The notes below the pieces were generated by a model that saw only the letters and a program-made list of their open reading frames with translations, ran no database searches and was not told where the DNA came from. Made by a program: the position numbers and the translations under genes. From Liolophura sinensis (taxonomy: Eukaryota > Mollusca > Polyplacophora > Chitonida > Chitonidae), in the NCBI RefSeq assembly GCF_032854445.1, contig NC_088297.1, positions 20,657,127-20,721,126 on the forward strand: a DNA stretch of 64,000 bases. The letters run 5' to 3'. Positions 1 to 11,326 of this stretch are shown here, piece after piece. Position 1 is the stretch's first letter. Every line of letters starts with the position of its first letter.

Positions 1-375
1 AGGCTGACAGATAGTCTTGGGCTCCACCTGTAGCAATATGAATACCCTGTCACAGACCCCCAGATCTTATCCTCTGTTCCCAGTCAGGCTGACAGATAGT
101 CTTGGGCTCCACCTGTAGCAATGTGAATACCCTGTCACAACCCCCCAGATCTCACCCTCTGTTCCCAATCAGGCTGACAGATAGCCTTGGGCTCCACCTG
201 TAGCAATGTGAATACCCTGTCACAACCCCCCAGATCTCACCCTCTGTTCCCAATCAGGCTGACAGATAGCCTTGGGCTCCACCTGTAGCAATGTGAATAC
301 CCTATCACAGACCCCCTGATCTTACCCTCTGTTCCCAATCAGGCTGACAGATAGTCTTGGACTCCACCTGTAGCT
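1..375. repeat. 85-bp tandem repeat overlapping an FBXO9 exon
   Basis: Units start at 1, 86, 171, 256 and 341, an exact 85-bp period. The array continues off the left edge and its last partial unit lies inside the FBXO9 exon at 326-425. Each unit carries the 3' part of that exon, its donor region and a short piece of intron. The exon end has therefore been copied downstream in the direction of transcription. Confidence 0.95.
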
Positions 376-425
376 TCATGAACTTAGCCACCAAATCCAG
401 TTCTTCCTCATCTTCTTCGATCACA
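326..425 (-). CDS. FBXO9: FBXO9 coding exon (pre-F-box linker)
   Basis: The acceptor is ttaccag before 425 and the donor gtaag starts at 325. The reading is T + GTG ATC GAA, giving VIEEDEEELDLVAKFMKLQ and then VESKTICQPDWEQR, ending in phase 0. It aligns with the YIEDNDDD to LKLCQPELE part of vertebrate FBXO9. The 3' part is the template of the 85-bp array. Confidence 0.85.
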
Positions 426-2586
426 CTGGTAACAGAGAAGATCACAAAATGTTCTATTAGATTTAAATAAAACCTAATGAAGTGGATTTGATGTTATTGT
501 TTTTTTACTTTATATATTTATTTTTTTCTTTTGATTAGTAATAGCATTGCACAGAAGAATATATCACAAACATGAAGATTATTACATTTATTGTTGGAGG
601 AAACAAGAGTGTCTTTAGTAAACCACCATCATTTGCCCTGTACCTGAAAATTCTCCTGAATTACAGCCACAACCAAATCAGCTGAAGTTGGATTCAAACC
701 TGTAACCTTGGACACAAAACCTAACCAAAAAACCCTGGTTAAAAAAAGACTGAGCAGGATTTGATCCTGTCCATGTGAGAAAGTTTAAGTTTGCAAATTA
801 GAATATTTGTCATGCTACTGAAGTCACAATTATGACTTTGGCCCTTTTCCTTTGGTCAGTGTATTTCAATAATATTGCCAATCTTTATCATTAAAAAGAA
901 AAGAAGACAACGTACTGATGTTTTTCTTTCAACAGTTTCATTTAATCACCAATAAAACTTACACAATCATGTCATTGTTTTCGTTGTCTTTTTTTTTGGT
1001 TTCTTTTGTAATAAAATTAGCAACACTATATGTAAATAGCACACTCACCAGCCTTCCACAGAGTTTTCACTCTCTTTCCTCTCTGTGTAAAAAAGATATA
1101 TTCAATATAAGTAAAAATCAGGTTTATGTGCGATTCCAGCTAGAGAGAACAGCTGGGGAAGAAGCATTAATGTCAGATGCTTTGAGTAAACCACCAGCTT
1201 TTGGTAAGTAACTTTCAAAACAAACTTTAGCAAGAACTGTCCAAATTATTTGCCATTAAGTAAATATCAGACTCATACCTGTACAATTTATCTGGTTAAA
1301 CTGATTCTAAAATTTGAAATAGTTATATTGCAGCTCACTTCTGAAATTTTGGGAATTTCATCACTGATTTTGAAAGGTAACAAGTGCACAGACGAGGGTA
1401 ATAATTTGGGCTATTCTAAAATAAGGGCAAAAATTGTACAGGATTTGCGACAGTCAATTAACATATGAATATGTTATTTATTATATGGACTAACCCTGTG
1501 GAGAAAAAATTACAATTACATGTATATGGCTAAAAAGAGCAGACGAGGTGTCCCAAAAATGAGAAGAATTAGGGTTTTGAAGTGGAAAGGCAGGTACAAG
1601 TATAGATCTGAGATTTGTTTCGTTCTTCCCAGCTTAGCTTTCAGAAACATAGATCTGTACTCTTCCATTCACTAACCTGGAACACAGTGTTTTCAAGAGT
1701 AATAAAGACCATAAAGTCACAATTAACACAAATGTATCTGTTAAATTTTCCAATGAAACTTTCTGAGCTTTCTGAGTCCTACTGACAAATGTGTAGCTAT
1801 TGTTTTCGCAGGTGGCACTTGCACACACGTGGCTGACGTTTAAGTGGTACAAAAAAAAAAAAGCTCAAAGAGCGTCAATTTCTGTTCATTTTAAGAGCAT
1901 CTGGCACTTCATACTTCTACATGTACTTCATACACTCAACAATTAGCTTTCAAAACCTCATTGTCCACTTTTGCGTCCTGAGCTGTTCTATAGATTGGAA
2001 TACTTAAATAACATTGTGATATACTTATACAAGATGTCAGATTTTCAATAGACGTCAGCGTGATTGACATACCAGTTTAGGTCTATCGGGTAGACAGTAT
2101 CACGCAGTGAGCAGCTCAAAACAGACCTTATTTTTTAATATGACTGAGATTTTCTGATCAAGAATCGACTAAGGTCAGTGTCAGTGGTTGCAATAGGTGC
2201 AAAAATGTCTTAGCTTGCGGGCAGACCACGTACTATTTATTTATTTCATTGGTGTTTTTACGCTGCACTCAACAATATTTCACTTATACAACTGCCGCCA
2301 GCATTACGTTGGAAGGAAACCGGGCAGACCATGGGGAAAGCCACAACCATCCGCAGATTGCTGACAGACCTTCCCACATAAGGCCGGAGAGGAAGCCAGC
2401 CTGAGCTAGAGGCTCCTGGGTCATTACGCTGTGCTAGCGCGCTAACCAACTGAGCCACGGAGGCCCCGGCCAAGTATTAAGTGGATCTGGATATTATAAG
2501 TATTGCATATGCAGCGAGATATGCTGTTGGGGTAGCAGAATACAGATACAATGTCATAATCGGGTGCACACGGCGTCTGGGCTAAG

Positions 2587-2650
<64 letters not shown>

Positions 2651-5623
2651 CATACATTTATCAGTAAATATAAGCCATCCTTAGACTGATTTTTCAAAAA
2701 TTATGTACCTAGAAAGAGTGCCTGTCACCTGTATAAACACAGTGACATTTCAAACGATCAGCGAAAAGAAAAAAAAAAATGAAATAAAATAAAATAATTT
2801 AGCATCTGTAAAAACACGAAAAAAAATTCCAGTCAGGCCTTTTTTAAGGGCCGGTCGCATAGCATCACACATGTAATATTTTAATTTTAGCCTATCCTAC
2901 ATAATCTACTAGAGGAGCCTTACCTCTAGCAGATGGGACTGGCCTGTAGTCAATCATTGATTCCACCTCAGGAACCAGCTGTATAGCTCTTCTGTACAAA
3001 TCCACAGCTAAAAACCAAAAAGTCAAGTTTAAATTTAACATTATTTATCAATTTCCACCTTGCAGTACAAGTCGTTTGTTCAGTTGGTAGTTGAACACCC
3101 GTCAAACGAAACTTAAGTGAGGGGTGAAAATGAAAGATAATACTAATTTGATATAACAACTACTTGTTATATCTTTAATTTATCATACGGATTTGTCTAC
3201 AGTATACTTCTGTATGACATGTTGTAATATTTCAATTCAATTCTCCAAAAAAATTCTACGTTTAAGGCACTATTAAAGTCAATAGTCATGTGTATTTAAC
3301 AAATTTTGTGTCAATTTATACAAAGTGTTTAACAAGATTGTTCAAGTTCATACCATGTGTTTAACTTGTGTTGTGAGAGTATAATATATATTTGAAACAA
3401 AATGTTGATCAAATCTCACCTTCTAAGACATTTCCATTCTCTTCAGCTTTAATTCCCTCCACAAACAGCAACTTGGCCTGAAAAAATATAAATAATAATT
3501 AAATAATAATTGAATAATAAGGCTAGTATTGAACAAAAACATTAAATCTCACTTGATTCAAGCTCCTTACCACTGAGCCACATCTGTCCCATTTTCTTTA
3601 GTAGTTTAGTATCATAACAAGCAAGTATATGTAATTTTTTCACAAAATAGTCTACCTGTAAGCCATTTGCACAGTCCACACGGACTCCTTAGTCTCAATG
3701 AAAAATAGTTTTAGAGTTTGGTGAAGACTTTAGGCAGACACAACAACAATCAAATAAATAAACAGATAAATAAATACATAATAAATAGTAAATAAAATTA
3801 TCATCATACCTTGTCCTCTTTGCTGAGCTTTGCCAGTTGAAGCTCCTTCACATTGTGCTCAGTGATGCCACCATCGATGGGGCTGTTCCGGGCACTGGAC
3901 TCACTGGATGACGGCTGACGCTCGATGATCTCGCGCTGCCATGCCATTCGAAACTGGCTCAACTGATTGTCCAGGCTCGGGGGATCAGCCAGTGAGAGAT
4001 CGTCAATCTCTGCTGGTAATCCATTTTCTGATGCCTGCAGGAAAATGTAATCACATTTACACATGTATGATTGGAATTTTAAACTTAAAGGGAAGCGAAC
4101 ATATATGTGTAGAATTTACAACTGTGTGGTTTTGGCCTTATAAAAAGACAAAGCAGAATGAAGAATTCAGCTTTCGAGTGCATCAAATACTCTAATTTTC
4201 AAATCCTTCTTTTAATGACCTTATCTTTCATTTGATAACCTCACTATTTCATGATGACCAGGATGGTTGGACACTGTAATCATGATGGCTGTAGGATGGT
4301 TGGATACTGTATTCGTGATGGCTGAATTTATTTACTGATCTCTTTATTTACATGATTGCTGCTTAATACCATACTCGGAAATCATTAACCTTCGGCAAAT
4401 TATGGGTGGAAGACGAATGTACAAACAGCCACACAAGTGTCATCCAATGATCATTGTCAGCAAGGCCCGAAAAGCAGTGAGCCCAGGTAAATTTACAATT
4501 TACCTGTATAAGGCCAGGTTCAAACCCACAACTCGCTTGTCCTTGCAATCAAGGGGCAAGCGTGTCTAACTACCACAATGTAGTATCATGATGGCTGCAG
4601 GATGATTCATTGATGAAAAGTCAGGTACAACTTATATAAAACATGGATCAAATTAAGACTTAAACACGTCTGTGTTCACTGTTGTGAGACACATCTGCAT
4701 TTCAGACTGTGTGCTCCTGCACTCGCCAGAGGGACTGTGAATAGACGAGCACCCAGTCGCCACCACTCGGCTTTGAAGTTTGAAGCTTAACCTGCTTTCT
4801 TTGGCCACTGAACACAGTACATGTGCCTGCAGGGTATCCAAGAAACGCTTTTGGGAGATCTATTTGCAATGTGAAATTTCAATAAAACTAACATTTGGCA
4901 TCAAAAACATGCTGCCGCAAACAGATAAATAGAGAGAAAATTATATCCAAGGCCACGAGTAAGGCGTGATCTCGCAACATTTCGACTCACAAAAACAAAA
5001 TGGCACAGAGAGCCATCTGAAATATGAGTGTAGCTTATAAAAGTTGTACTCCACCATAACTTAGGATCATGTTATTATTTATCATACACAATTGACAGGT
5101 GCTCTTACCTGTCTGCAAGAGTCATTAATTACAGTCACGTGTAAAATATGAACCTACAAAATGAAACTGAAAGGTCATAATCAATGATAAAAATACTTTC
5201 AACGAAAAAAGGCGTAAATCTATAGAATGTGATGCACAATATCAAGGCTGTGATTTTTTGTTTTTTGGTTTCTTCCTTGTTGAGTGCTGTTGACCTGTGA
5301 AAGTTTCCCCTCTTTCTTTTTTTTTGTTGCTTTTATCTGGTTTGTCCTTGCGCGCTTATTTTCACCTGACAATAAGTTGTGTCTTGGTCTTAGCGTTTTT
5401 GTTACTGACACTTCAGTAAAGCTATCAACCTTGTTGATTAAAGATAGATTGTCTACGTATTTCATCATAAAGCTCTCCGGTTTCAACTTGTCAACAGACT
5501 TGTTGTTGTTGTTGTACGTTATGGCTTAGCGAGCACCCATTCAACTTTGTCCTTGCCTTTTTTCACCCTTGACAGTCTTAATGATAGCTATATTTTACCT
5601 CGGGCACATTACTAACTCACCAT
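326..5623 (-). CDS. FBXO9: F-box only protein 9, N-terminal half (gene continues past left edge)
   Basis: FBXO9 is a substrate-recognition subunit of SCF (SKP1-CUL1-F-box) ubiquitin ligases. Five exons are seen: 5621-5623, 3810-4034, 3420-3477, 2924-3007 and 326-425. The protein begins MASENGLPAEID. It contains QLSQFRMAWQRE (compare QLQMFRAQWMFE in vertebrate FBXO9), then the TPR-like stretch AKLLFVEGIKAEENGNVLE followed by AVDLYRRAIQLVPEVE, then KTICQPDWEQR (compare LKLCQPELE). The F-box and C-terminal domain lie outside the window. Phases join cleanly across the first four exons. The 2924-3007 exon ends with one spare base, while 326-425 needs two, so a small exon is probably missed in 426-2923. 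The ortholog assignment rests on recalled sequence. Confidence 0.9.
1246..1450. repeat. dispersed repeat, copy 1
   Basis: This shares a series of blocks with 27357-27560: GTAAATATCAGACTCATACC, a GATTTTAAA/GATTTTGAAA core, a GCACAG or GCATAG plus GAGG block, and ATAATTTGGGCTATT or TAATTATTTGGGATATT near the end. It lies in an FBXO9 intron. No coding capacity or terminal structure was identified. Confidence 0.7.
2233..2469 (-). mobile_element. tRNA-derived SINE (family 1), near full length
   Basis: On the minus strand the element starts with a tRNA-like head (GGCCTCCGTGGCTCAGTTGG, an A-box-type sequence). It continues through a body containing GTGAAATATTGTTGAGTGCA and ends in an (AAATA)n-type tail near 2233. 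The same body recurs at least ten more times in this window in both orientations. Confidence 0.88.
2589..2644. repeat. (TA)n microsatellite
   Basis: An uninterrupted TA dinucleotide run of about 28 units in an FBXO9 intron. It is likely to be length-polymorphic and hard to assemble. Confidence 0.97.
2924..3007 (-). CDS. FBXO9: FBXO9 coding exon (TPR-like helix)
   Basis: The acceptor AG lies at 3008-3009 and the donor GTAAGG begins at 2923. The 84 bases read (G)CT GTG GAT, giving AVDLYRRAIQLVPEVESM and then IDYRPVPSAR plus one base. This matches AIKFYRRAMQLVPDIE of vertebrate FBXO9. Confidence 0.92.
3420..3477 (-). CDS. FBXO9: FBXO9 coding exon
   Basis: A 58-bp exon with acceptor AG at 3478-3479 and donor gtgaga from 3419. 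It encodes AKLLFVEGIKAEENGNVLE plus one base. This corresponds to ARELFLKAVEEEQNGALYE, the first helix of the TPR-like region. Confidence 0.92.
3810..4034 (-). CDS. FBXO9: FBXO9 coding exon 2 (N-terminal region)
   Basis: 225 bp, phase 0 at both ends, with acceptor ctgcag before 4034 and donor gtatga from 3809. It encodes ASENGLPAEIDDLSLADPP, the conserved QLSQFRMAWQRE segment, a serine-rich stretch and ELQLAKLSKEDK. Joined to the ATG that closes exon 1 it gives a protein starting MASENG. Confidence 0.92.
4340..4580 (-). mobile_element. diverged tRNA-derived SINE (family 3)
   Basis: On the minus strand a tRNA-like head is visible: TGTGGTAGTTAGACACGC as an A-box-like region and GGGTTTGAACC as a B-box-like region. 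The body and an AT-rich tail run toward 4340. A related copy lies at 56762-56985. Confidence 0.6.
4581..5620. other. FBXO9 intron 1, remainder
   Basis: Intron between the start-codon exon (donor gtgagt, complement at 5615-5620) and exon 2. I see no further exon, RNA gene or clear repeat here. Confidence 0.7.
5621..5623 (-). CDS. FBXO9: FBXO9 exon 1 coding part: start codon only
   Basis: The minus strand reads gaaaaaATG followed at once by gtgagt, a consensus donor. Exon 2 opens in phase 0 with GCA TCA GAA, so the joined start is MASE. Exon 1 is thus all 5' UTR apart from ATG. Its upstream limit is not visible. Confidence 0.8.
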
Positions 5624-6379
5624 TTTTTCCAGCTGGGGAGCTGAAAAGGCTCAAATAAATAGCTCACGGAAGGAAAATACGATAACAGTGGTTGAAAACA
5701 ATCTTGCTTTGCGTACGGCTGCCATCTTGAAAACGACTGATTTAGCTGTCAACATGAAAACTGCTTTTCGTCGCGCAAGACAAAAAGTGTTCGAACAAAG
5801 TATCACTACAATCACGCAGACAACTGTTACCGACCTTAGAAACGTATTATTCTTGCCATATGACAAACGGGTGCAAACCACAAGTAATCAATTCCAGGGC
5901 TAACTTATAAATATTATATTAATCAGTGAAAACAAACCCTAGAGGTAACAGCTGTAAAACATAAATAGATATGACAAGATCAGCTCGGTCGATGTCAGAG
6001 GCACCAAAGTAATCATTGTAGCAACGTGAAATTTATAGTCAGGGTCACTTGCGATCTGTTAGTGTTTCTTTTGTTTCATGTTTATCTCAGAACATTTTTT
6101 TTAATCTTAAACATATTGACGTGCATAGGGAAGCTATATATTTAGCACATGTGGCAAATGACTCTAATGTTACATCCTTTCGCTTCATTAATGCATGTTT
6201 TTTAGTTTTTAATTTTCATTTTAAATCAAGAATATGTTTTCAATGTTTTGACATTGCCTAAAAGAATGCACAAGGAGCGAGAGGACTGTTGCACTTTTAA
6301 AATATCTCGTCTCTGGTAGGAGTACAAGGGAAATGACCTCATCGGCACGGATCGCCATAACGAGGCTCTTCATATTCCA
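5624..6379. promoter_or_regulatory. head-to-head promoter region of FBXO9 and PI4KB
   Basis: FBXO9 leaves to the left and the putative PI4KB first exon to the right. A YY1-like core lies on the minus strand at about 5719-5730 (TTCAAGATGGCAG), in the expected FBXO9 5' UTR or core promoter. No TATA box is obvious at either side. Transcription start sites are inferred only. Confidence 0.5.
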
Positions 6380-6488
6380 CAAGATGGCGTCTTGTCATTA
6401 GTACAAGCCGAACGATCGGCTTCTCTCTTCAGTAGTTTTTCTTGAGGAAAAGCGGATTTTTTCTTTCCTCTTACTGTGGATCCGTTAG
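6380..6488 (+). promoter_or_regulatory. PI4KB: probable PI4KB non-coding first exon with YY1-like motif
   Basis: CAAGATGGCG at 6380-6389 is a YY1-type motif typical of TATA-less start regions. It is followed by a pyrimidine-rich leader and a consensus donor TTAG|GTAAGT after 6488. No ATG-initiated coding segment is evident. Linking it to PI4KB is inference from orientation and the lack of another plus-strand gene before 24.6 kb. Confidence 0.45.
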
Positions 6489-9135
6489 GTAAGTGTTTAA
6501 TGTCCTTGTGGAATTTACATCTATCCTCATGAAGTTATATATTAGTCTTTAAACTATTCGAATGAGTGCACTGATTTCTAAGTTTGGTTGCGGTTTTCCG
6601 GTTGGGGGTGTCAACAGGGAGCCCTAGGGGGAGAAAAGTAAGGGTTCCGTGGGGGTGGGGGTCAGGGACCGCGAAAGTGGGTGTGAGGGAGGGGACCTGA
6701 GGTGAGTGGATTATAAGAAAGGCCATGTCTTAACTGCTGGTCTTTGTGTGAGTGGTTTGACTGAAATGCACAGTAGTCAAGTAAAAACTGTCAATTAAAT
6801 TGTTCACTACCGTCTACCGGTTTGAAACTCATGTCGTTTAACTCTCATATTTGATTATGAGATCCACTTGAGTTACACTAGTTATAACTTTTATTTTATT
6901 AGCTGATCATTTTTATTTGATGAAAAAGAACCAAATATGAAGAAAAAAAAAAACGAAAACAATAAAGTAGTCAGCAGTACATCGACTTTTGGTTAAGGAA
7001 TATTTGGAGATTCAAATACTGCAGATATTAGCGCAAAATATTTAATCCTCTTCTTGGTGCCTAGATTTAATTCTTACCGTTTCTTCCTTGTTGGGACATG
7101 AAGTGTAGTCAGTGTATGGGCCATAAACTCAAAAGCTGAAGCAGTAGTTGCTAAAGCAACACTACACACACATTGATTTCCATGGCTGTTGACCTAGGGA
7201 ACCCTTCCCTTAGAAAGTAAACTGTCAAAATGTAGTGCAAAGCGACACCTGTTTCCTGATTTGTGCAGAAAACAAAAGGGCATAATCTAAATAGAAAAAT
7301 CCGTCGAGGGACCATGCATATTTCACCAAGAATAGAATAATCTCCATTACACTTATAGCTGTAAAATAAAGACAGACATCGGTAAGAATATATGACCTCT
7401 AGAATAGTTTGCCATCTTGGATTCTGGCATATTCTAAATCAAGGGGCGGAGAAGACCATCTTACCATTCGTTTGACCATCTGCAGGTGAGTTGTTGTTTG
7501 GGCCACCACCTGTTTCCCACCATTTAGATAACGTTGTTGATCTCAGGCGGTAGGTTGACAGCAAACAGCTCCATGGAACCTACAGACTCCACAGTGCAAG
7601 AATTAGGCCTATATACAGTTTAGCAACTACACTAAAATCTCGCCTTTAAGCCGCATTAAGTTGCCAGTGCTTCTGCCTCGTCTCATCTAAACAGCCATGA
7701 ACCTCTGAGACCCCTGAAATGCCGATTCAGCTTTTACGAAAACCCATACATCTAAATGAAAATCAACATATTGTTGCTCACCCTGCTAAAAGACAAAATG
7801 AACTAACTTGCCATATTTATCATTTTGTAGTAGAAGTTAAATCTGTTGAAACTAAATGTACTGTGGTTAGTATCCATTTGTAGCCCCCCAAAAAATTTAT
7901 CTGTTGTGATTGAAAATCTTACATGTAAGATCTTATGACCATGGTGCTCTACTTGTAAAGGTATGTTGGTGAAAGGTGGTTAAAGTTGTTCGGGATGGAA
8001 CACAGCTGGGTACTTTCCCTCATGCTCCTTCACAGCTAGGTGAAATATACATCTAATAATAAATGCGGACAAGGAAATGGTCAACTTGTATTTCAAGAAT
8101 CCTACACAGGGCCTCTCAGTACAACTGGAAAAAGAAAACGTATCCAAAAATCCAGTGTTGTGCTTATTTCGCATCATTTATTAGATTTCCTCTTAAAGAA
8201 CCAATCCATAAATGTATCTAACAGTAATGCTATTTTAAGTTTTTCCCTGTTTGGAATCATCGCAGTGTTGTTAGTGGATTCTTATTTCTATATTTTGTTT
8301 GTGTTCTATTTTTGTATTCTTCAAAATCAGATAGTGACTTCACCAAAACACTGGATGTACACAAGTAACACACATCAAATAAGATTACAAAAGGCTTCTT
8401 TAGTCTTTTAAGATCTACATTTTTACACCATGAGGTGTATTAATGTATAATGGTGAGATCACTGGTTATTCCCTTGAGCTTGTCTCTCGTCCTGTGGCCT
8501 GCATGTATGTACACCTTTTGACCCACATGCGCATACATTATCAGAATTCAGTACATGCCAATTATGTTACATGCAAAGTTCACAGAGATATGGAGATGAT
8601 TGACCTGAATGCCCTGGATATTCGCTTAATTTGACCCTTGTAACAGTATATCGTTTGTTTACATGTTCAGCCGATTCCAAAGGAGGTCATGTATACAGAT
8701 ATGATATGTACAGTAGTGTGCGCATCCATGTAATGTCGCAGTTGACATGCTTCTCTTTGTACATGTAAGAGGAGAAATTTCCAAAATTTGGTTCCCTTGC
8801 CTACATAATTCTAAACTGCTCAGTCGCAGTAAGCTGTCAGCAGAGCTTTTAGGCCCATTCACGTTCAGCATACATGCCAAGGAGTTCATCTATTGCATTT
8901 GGCCCTAAATGTTTGTGTATGTGAAAAATACTGATGCGACCCAACTGGAGTTGAACTCCAGTTATGTGTACAGTCAGTATATGCCAGTAAATGTTAATAG
9001 TGGATTGGAAATCAGCAACTGGTATCAACTCAGTAGGTCCAGTTGAGTTTAGTCGCACGTTAAGCTCTGGTGTATGAGAAGCCTAACACAAATTTCGTAG
9101 AGATTATCACTTCCTTTGTACCAATGTATAAAACA

Positions 9136-9355
9136 TACCATAATTCCTCAACCTTTTCGCATGAGAAAGAATAACTTTCAGTGTAATTTATGCACATTTT
9201 AAAGTTGATTTTGGAGACAAAACTGCATTAGTTAGATTGGCCAGGTTCAGGGCTTCACAAAAAGTATATTTTTATCAGCTCACACAAAAAAAGTGCCTTC
9301 AGAATATACTTGAATAAACACCTTGAGAAGAATCGAAATGGTTGAATTTCAGTAT
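9136..9355. mobile_element. MITE-like inverted-repeat element, copy 1
   Basis: It starts TACCATAATTCCTCAACC and ends near a degraded complement (CGAAATGGTTGAATTTCAGTA). The interior contains GATTTTGGAGACAAAACTGC and CTTCACAAAAAGTATA. The same about 200-225-bp element recurs at 28783, 31420, 41627 and 56999. No ORF is present, as expected for a non-autonomous element. Confidence 0.8.
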
Positions 9356-11202
9356 GTCGACCATAATTCCTCCAATTTTTGGGACACCTGATCTGCTCTT
9401 TTAAGTAAATATACATGTAATTGTAGCAGGACTATTTGGTTTCTTTTTTTTTTCCACATAGTCTATCAAATGAACAAGACAGTCTTATCTTTACTTTTCC
9501 AGAAGAAAAATGTAATTGTTTGTTTTTAGCAATACTAATATGAGTCCTAAAAATTTACTGTACACTTTGAGCTCACTCTATGGATGAAAACCTATGTGAG
9601 TGTCATGTGGAAAAGCTCATCAGTTTCTTGCCAAAGGCCAGTGGTTATCTTTTCCATGCCATAAAAGGGATACATAATCAATTTTGATTGGCTGGTGTGA
9701 GCAAAAGACAAGTCCAGGCTATGCCTTGCCTGAGCTGAATTTTAGGTATGGTTTATTTATTCAGGTGTGAAGATTTAAATCAGGAAACCCACTGTCAGCC
9801 AATCAAGGTCGATAAAGTATCCCTTTAAAACCAGCTGACCAAATCATATCAAAATCAATGTATTGGAGGAGTATGTAACTTATATTTGTTTGTTAATAAA
9901 GTTTGGGATGCACTAAATGTGTCCTGGTTTGAAAATTTTAGATTGTTTGTCTTACATTTCACATTTGTATTGAACGTCACAGTTTTTAGGTTTAGTGAAC
10001 ATGAATTCATTTTAAAACAATGATCTTCAGAGGATTAATCTGACAAACTGTGTCAAATGGTGCCCCAGGCAATACTCAGTTTTCTTACTAGTTGGCGGAG
10101 TTTGTTCGCAGTAACATGCGTGAAGAATAGCTTCTGTGTGTACCTGTAATTTGTTAATTTACATTGTAGAGTCATAGAGTTTATACTCTTTGCTGCAGGC
10201 CTTTTGCTTTGTTTTTTTTTTTTGTTTTTTTTTACAGTGTTTTACAGTTTTTCTGATTACAGCCAGAATCAGCTCTGATGAACTAACAGAAGATTGTTTC
10301 AGTAGAATCAATTCATAAGCACAAATGATATTCTAAAACCCCCCTCACTTAAAAAATATTTCTTCGTTCATTTCTTTTGTAACTGATGAGGTTTACTCAG
10401 GACATTCCGGTTTCTAGCGGTTAAAACCTGAATGCTGTTGTAGAAGAGAGAAAATTCTTTACTGCAGCTTTGAACCTTAGGCAGATAAGAAATCACAATC
10501 ACATCACATTACAAGTGGTGTAATATAATATGAGTCTGGCTGGTTTGTAGACCTGGGCCCACTTGTTCAAAAGTGTTTTAAGACTTAATATCATATTAAA
10601 GTGAAAGACAGCACCGGACTAATGTTTATGTCCACTGACACACTACCATTCAAAGGATCTTAAATAGGTATTAAACATGTTTTTTAGGTTTTTTCTAACC
10701 CAGTAAAAGTTTAGTGAAACTTAGTCTTGACACAGCTTCAGAAATGGTTTGGTTAGTCTTAAGGTACAATGTATATCTTTTATACTTGGTATTGCTAATT
10801 ATCACCTGTCTGGTGTTATTTTAATGGCAAGGCCTGACTAGAACAATAAAAAAAGACATTGTTCATATCAATGCGCTTCAAGGTAAGAAAATTTTAGGGT
10901 TGTATAAAACTTTTTTTTTTCTTCAAATTTAGACAAAAGCATTGAAAAAATGATCCACACCAATTAAGATACATGTACAAAGGGAACATAAGTTTAATTA
11001 ATAATTTCAATTTTCTTCACCTTTCTCCGATATCACATAGTAATGTCAAAGTTTGTTTAGGCCGAGTTTATTCTTCTGGTATTTGCATGTACAGATTTCT
11101 TACTTTTTGTTTTAATCTCGTACCACATGCATCTCATGCTAGAAGACTATTAACTTGAGATCTAGAATGTATATGACATGTGGACATTTCTTTTATTCAT
11201 TT

Positions 11203-11326
11203 GAATTATTTATTTGATTGGTGTTTACACCATACTGAAGAATATTTCACTTATATGACGGTGGACAGCACTAAAGTGGTTTGAAACCAGGCAGAGCCCG
11301 GGAAAGCCCAAGACCATCCGCAGGTT
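11203..11326 (-). mobile_element. SINE family 1 fragment
   Basis: Tail and 3' body only, in reverse orientation: TTATTTGATTGGTGTTTACA at the left and ACCATCCGCAGG near the right. The tRNA-like head is absent. Confidence 0.8.

Noticed and set aside
918-1211. Open frame on the plus strand with an AG before CTAGAGAGAAC and GTAAGTA after TTTTG
   Set aside because: It resembles a short exon but lies inside a minus-strand FBXO9 intron, matches no family I know and has no neighbouring partner exons.
2400-2469. Functional tRNA gene
   Set aside because: Only the A-box side is tRNA-like. It is joined to the SINE body and has no complete cloverleaf.
2258-2473. Minus-strand open frame of 71 codons
   Set aside because: It is translation of a SINE with its tRNA-like head.
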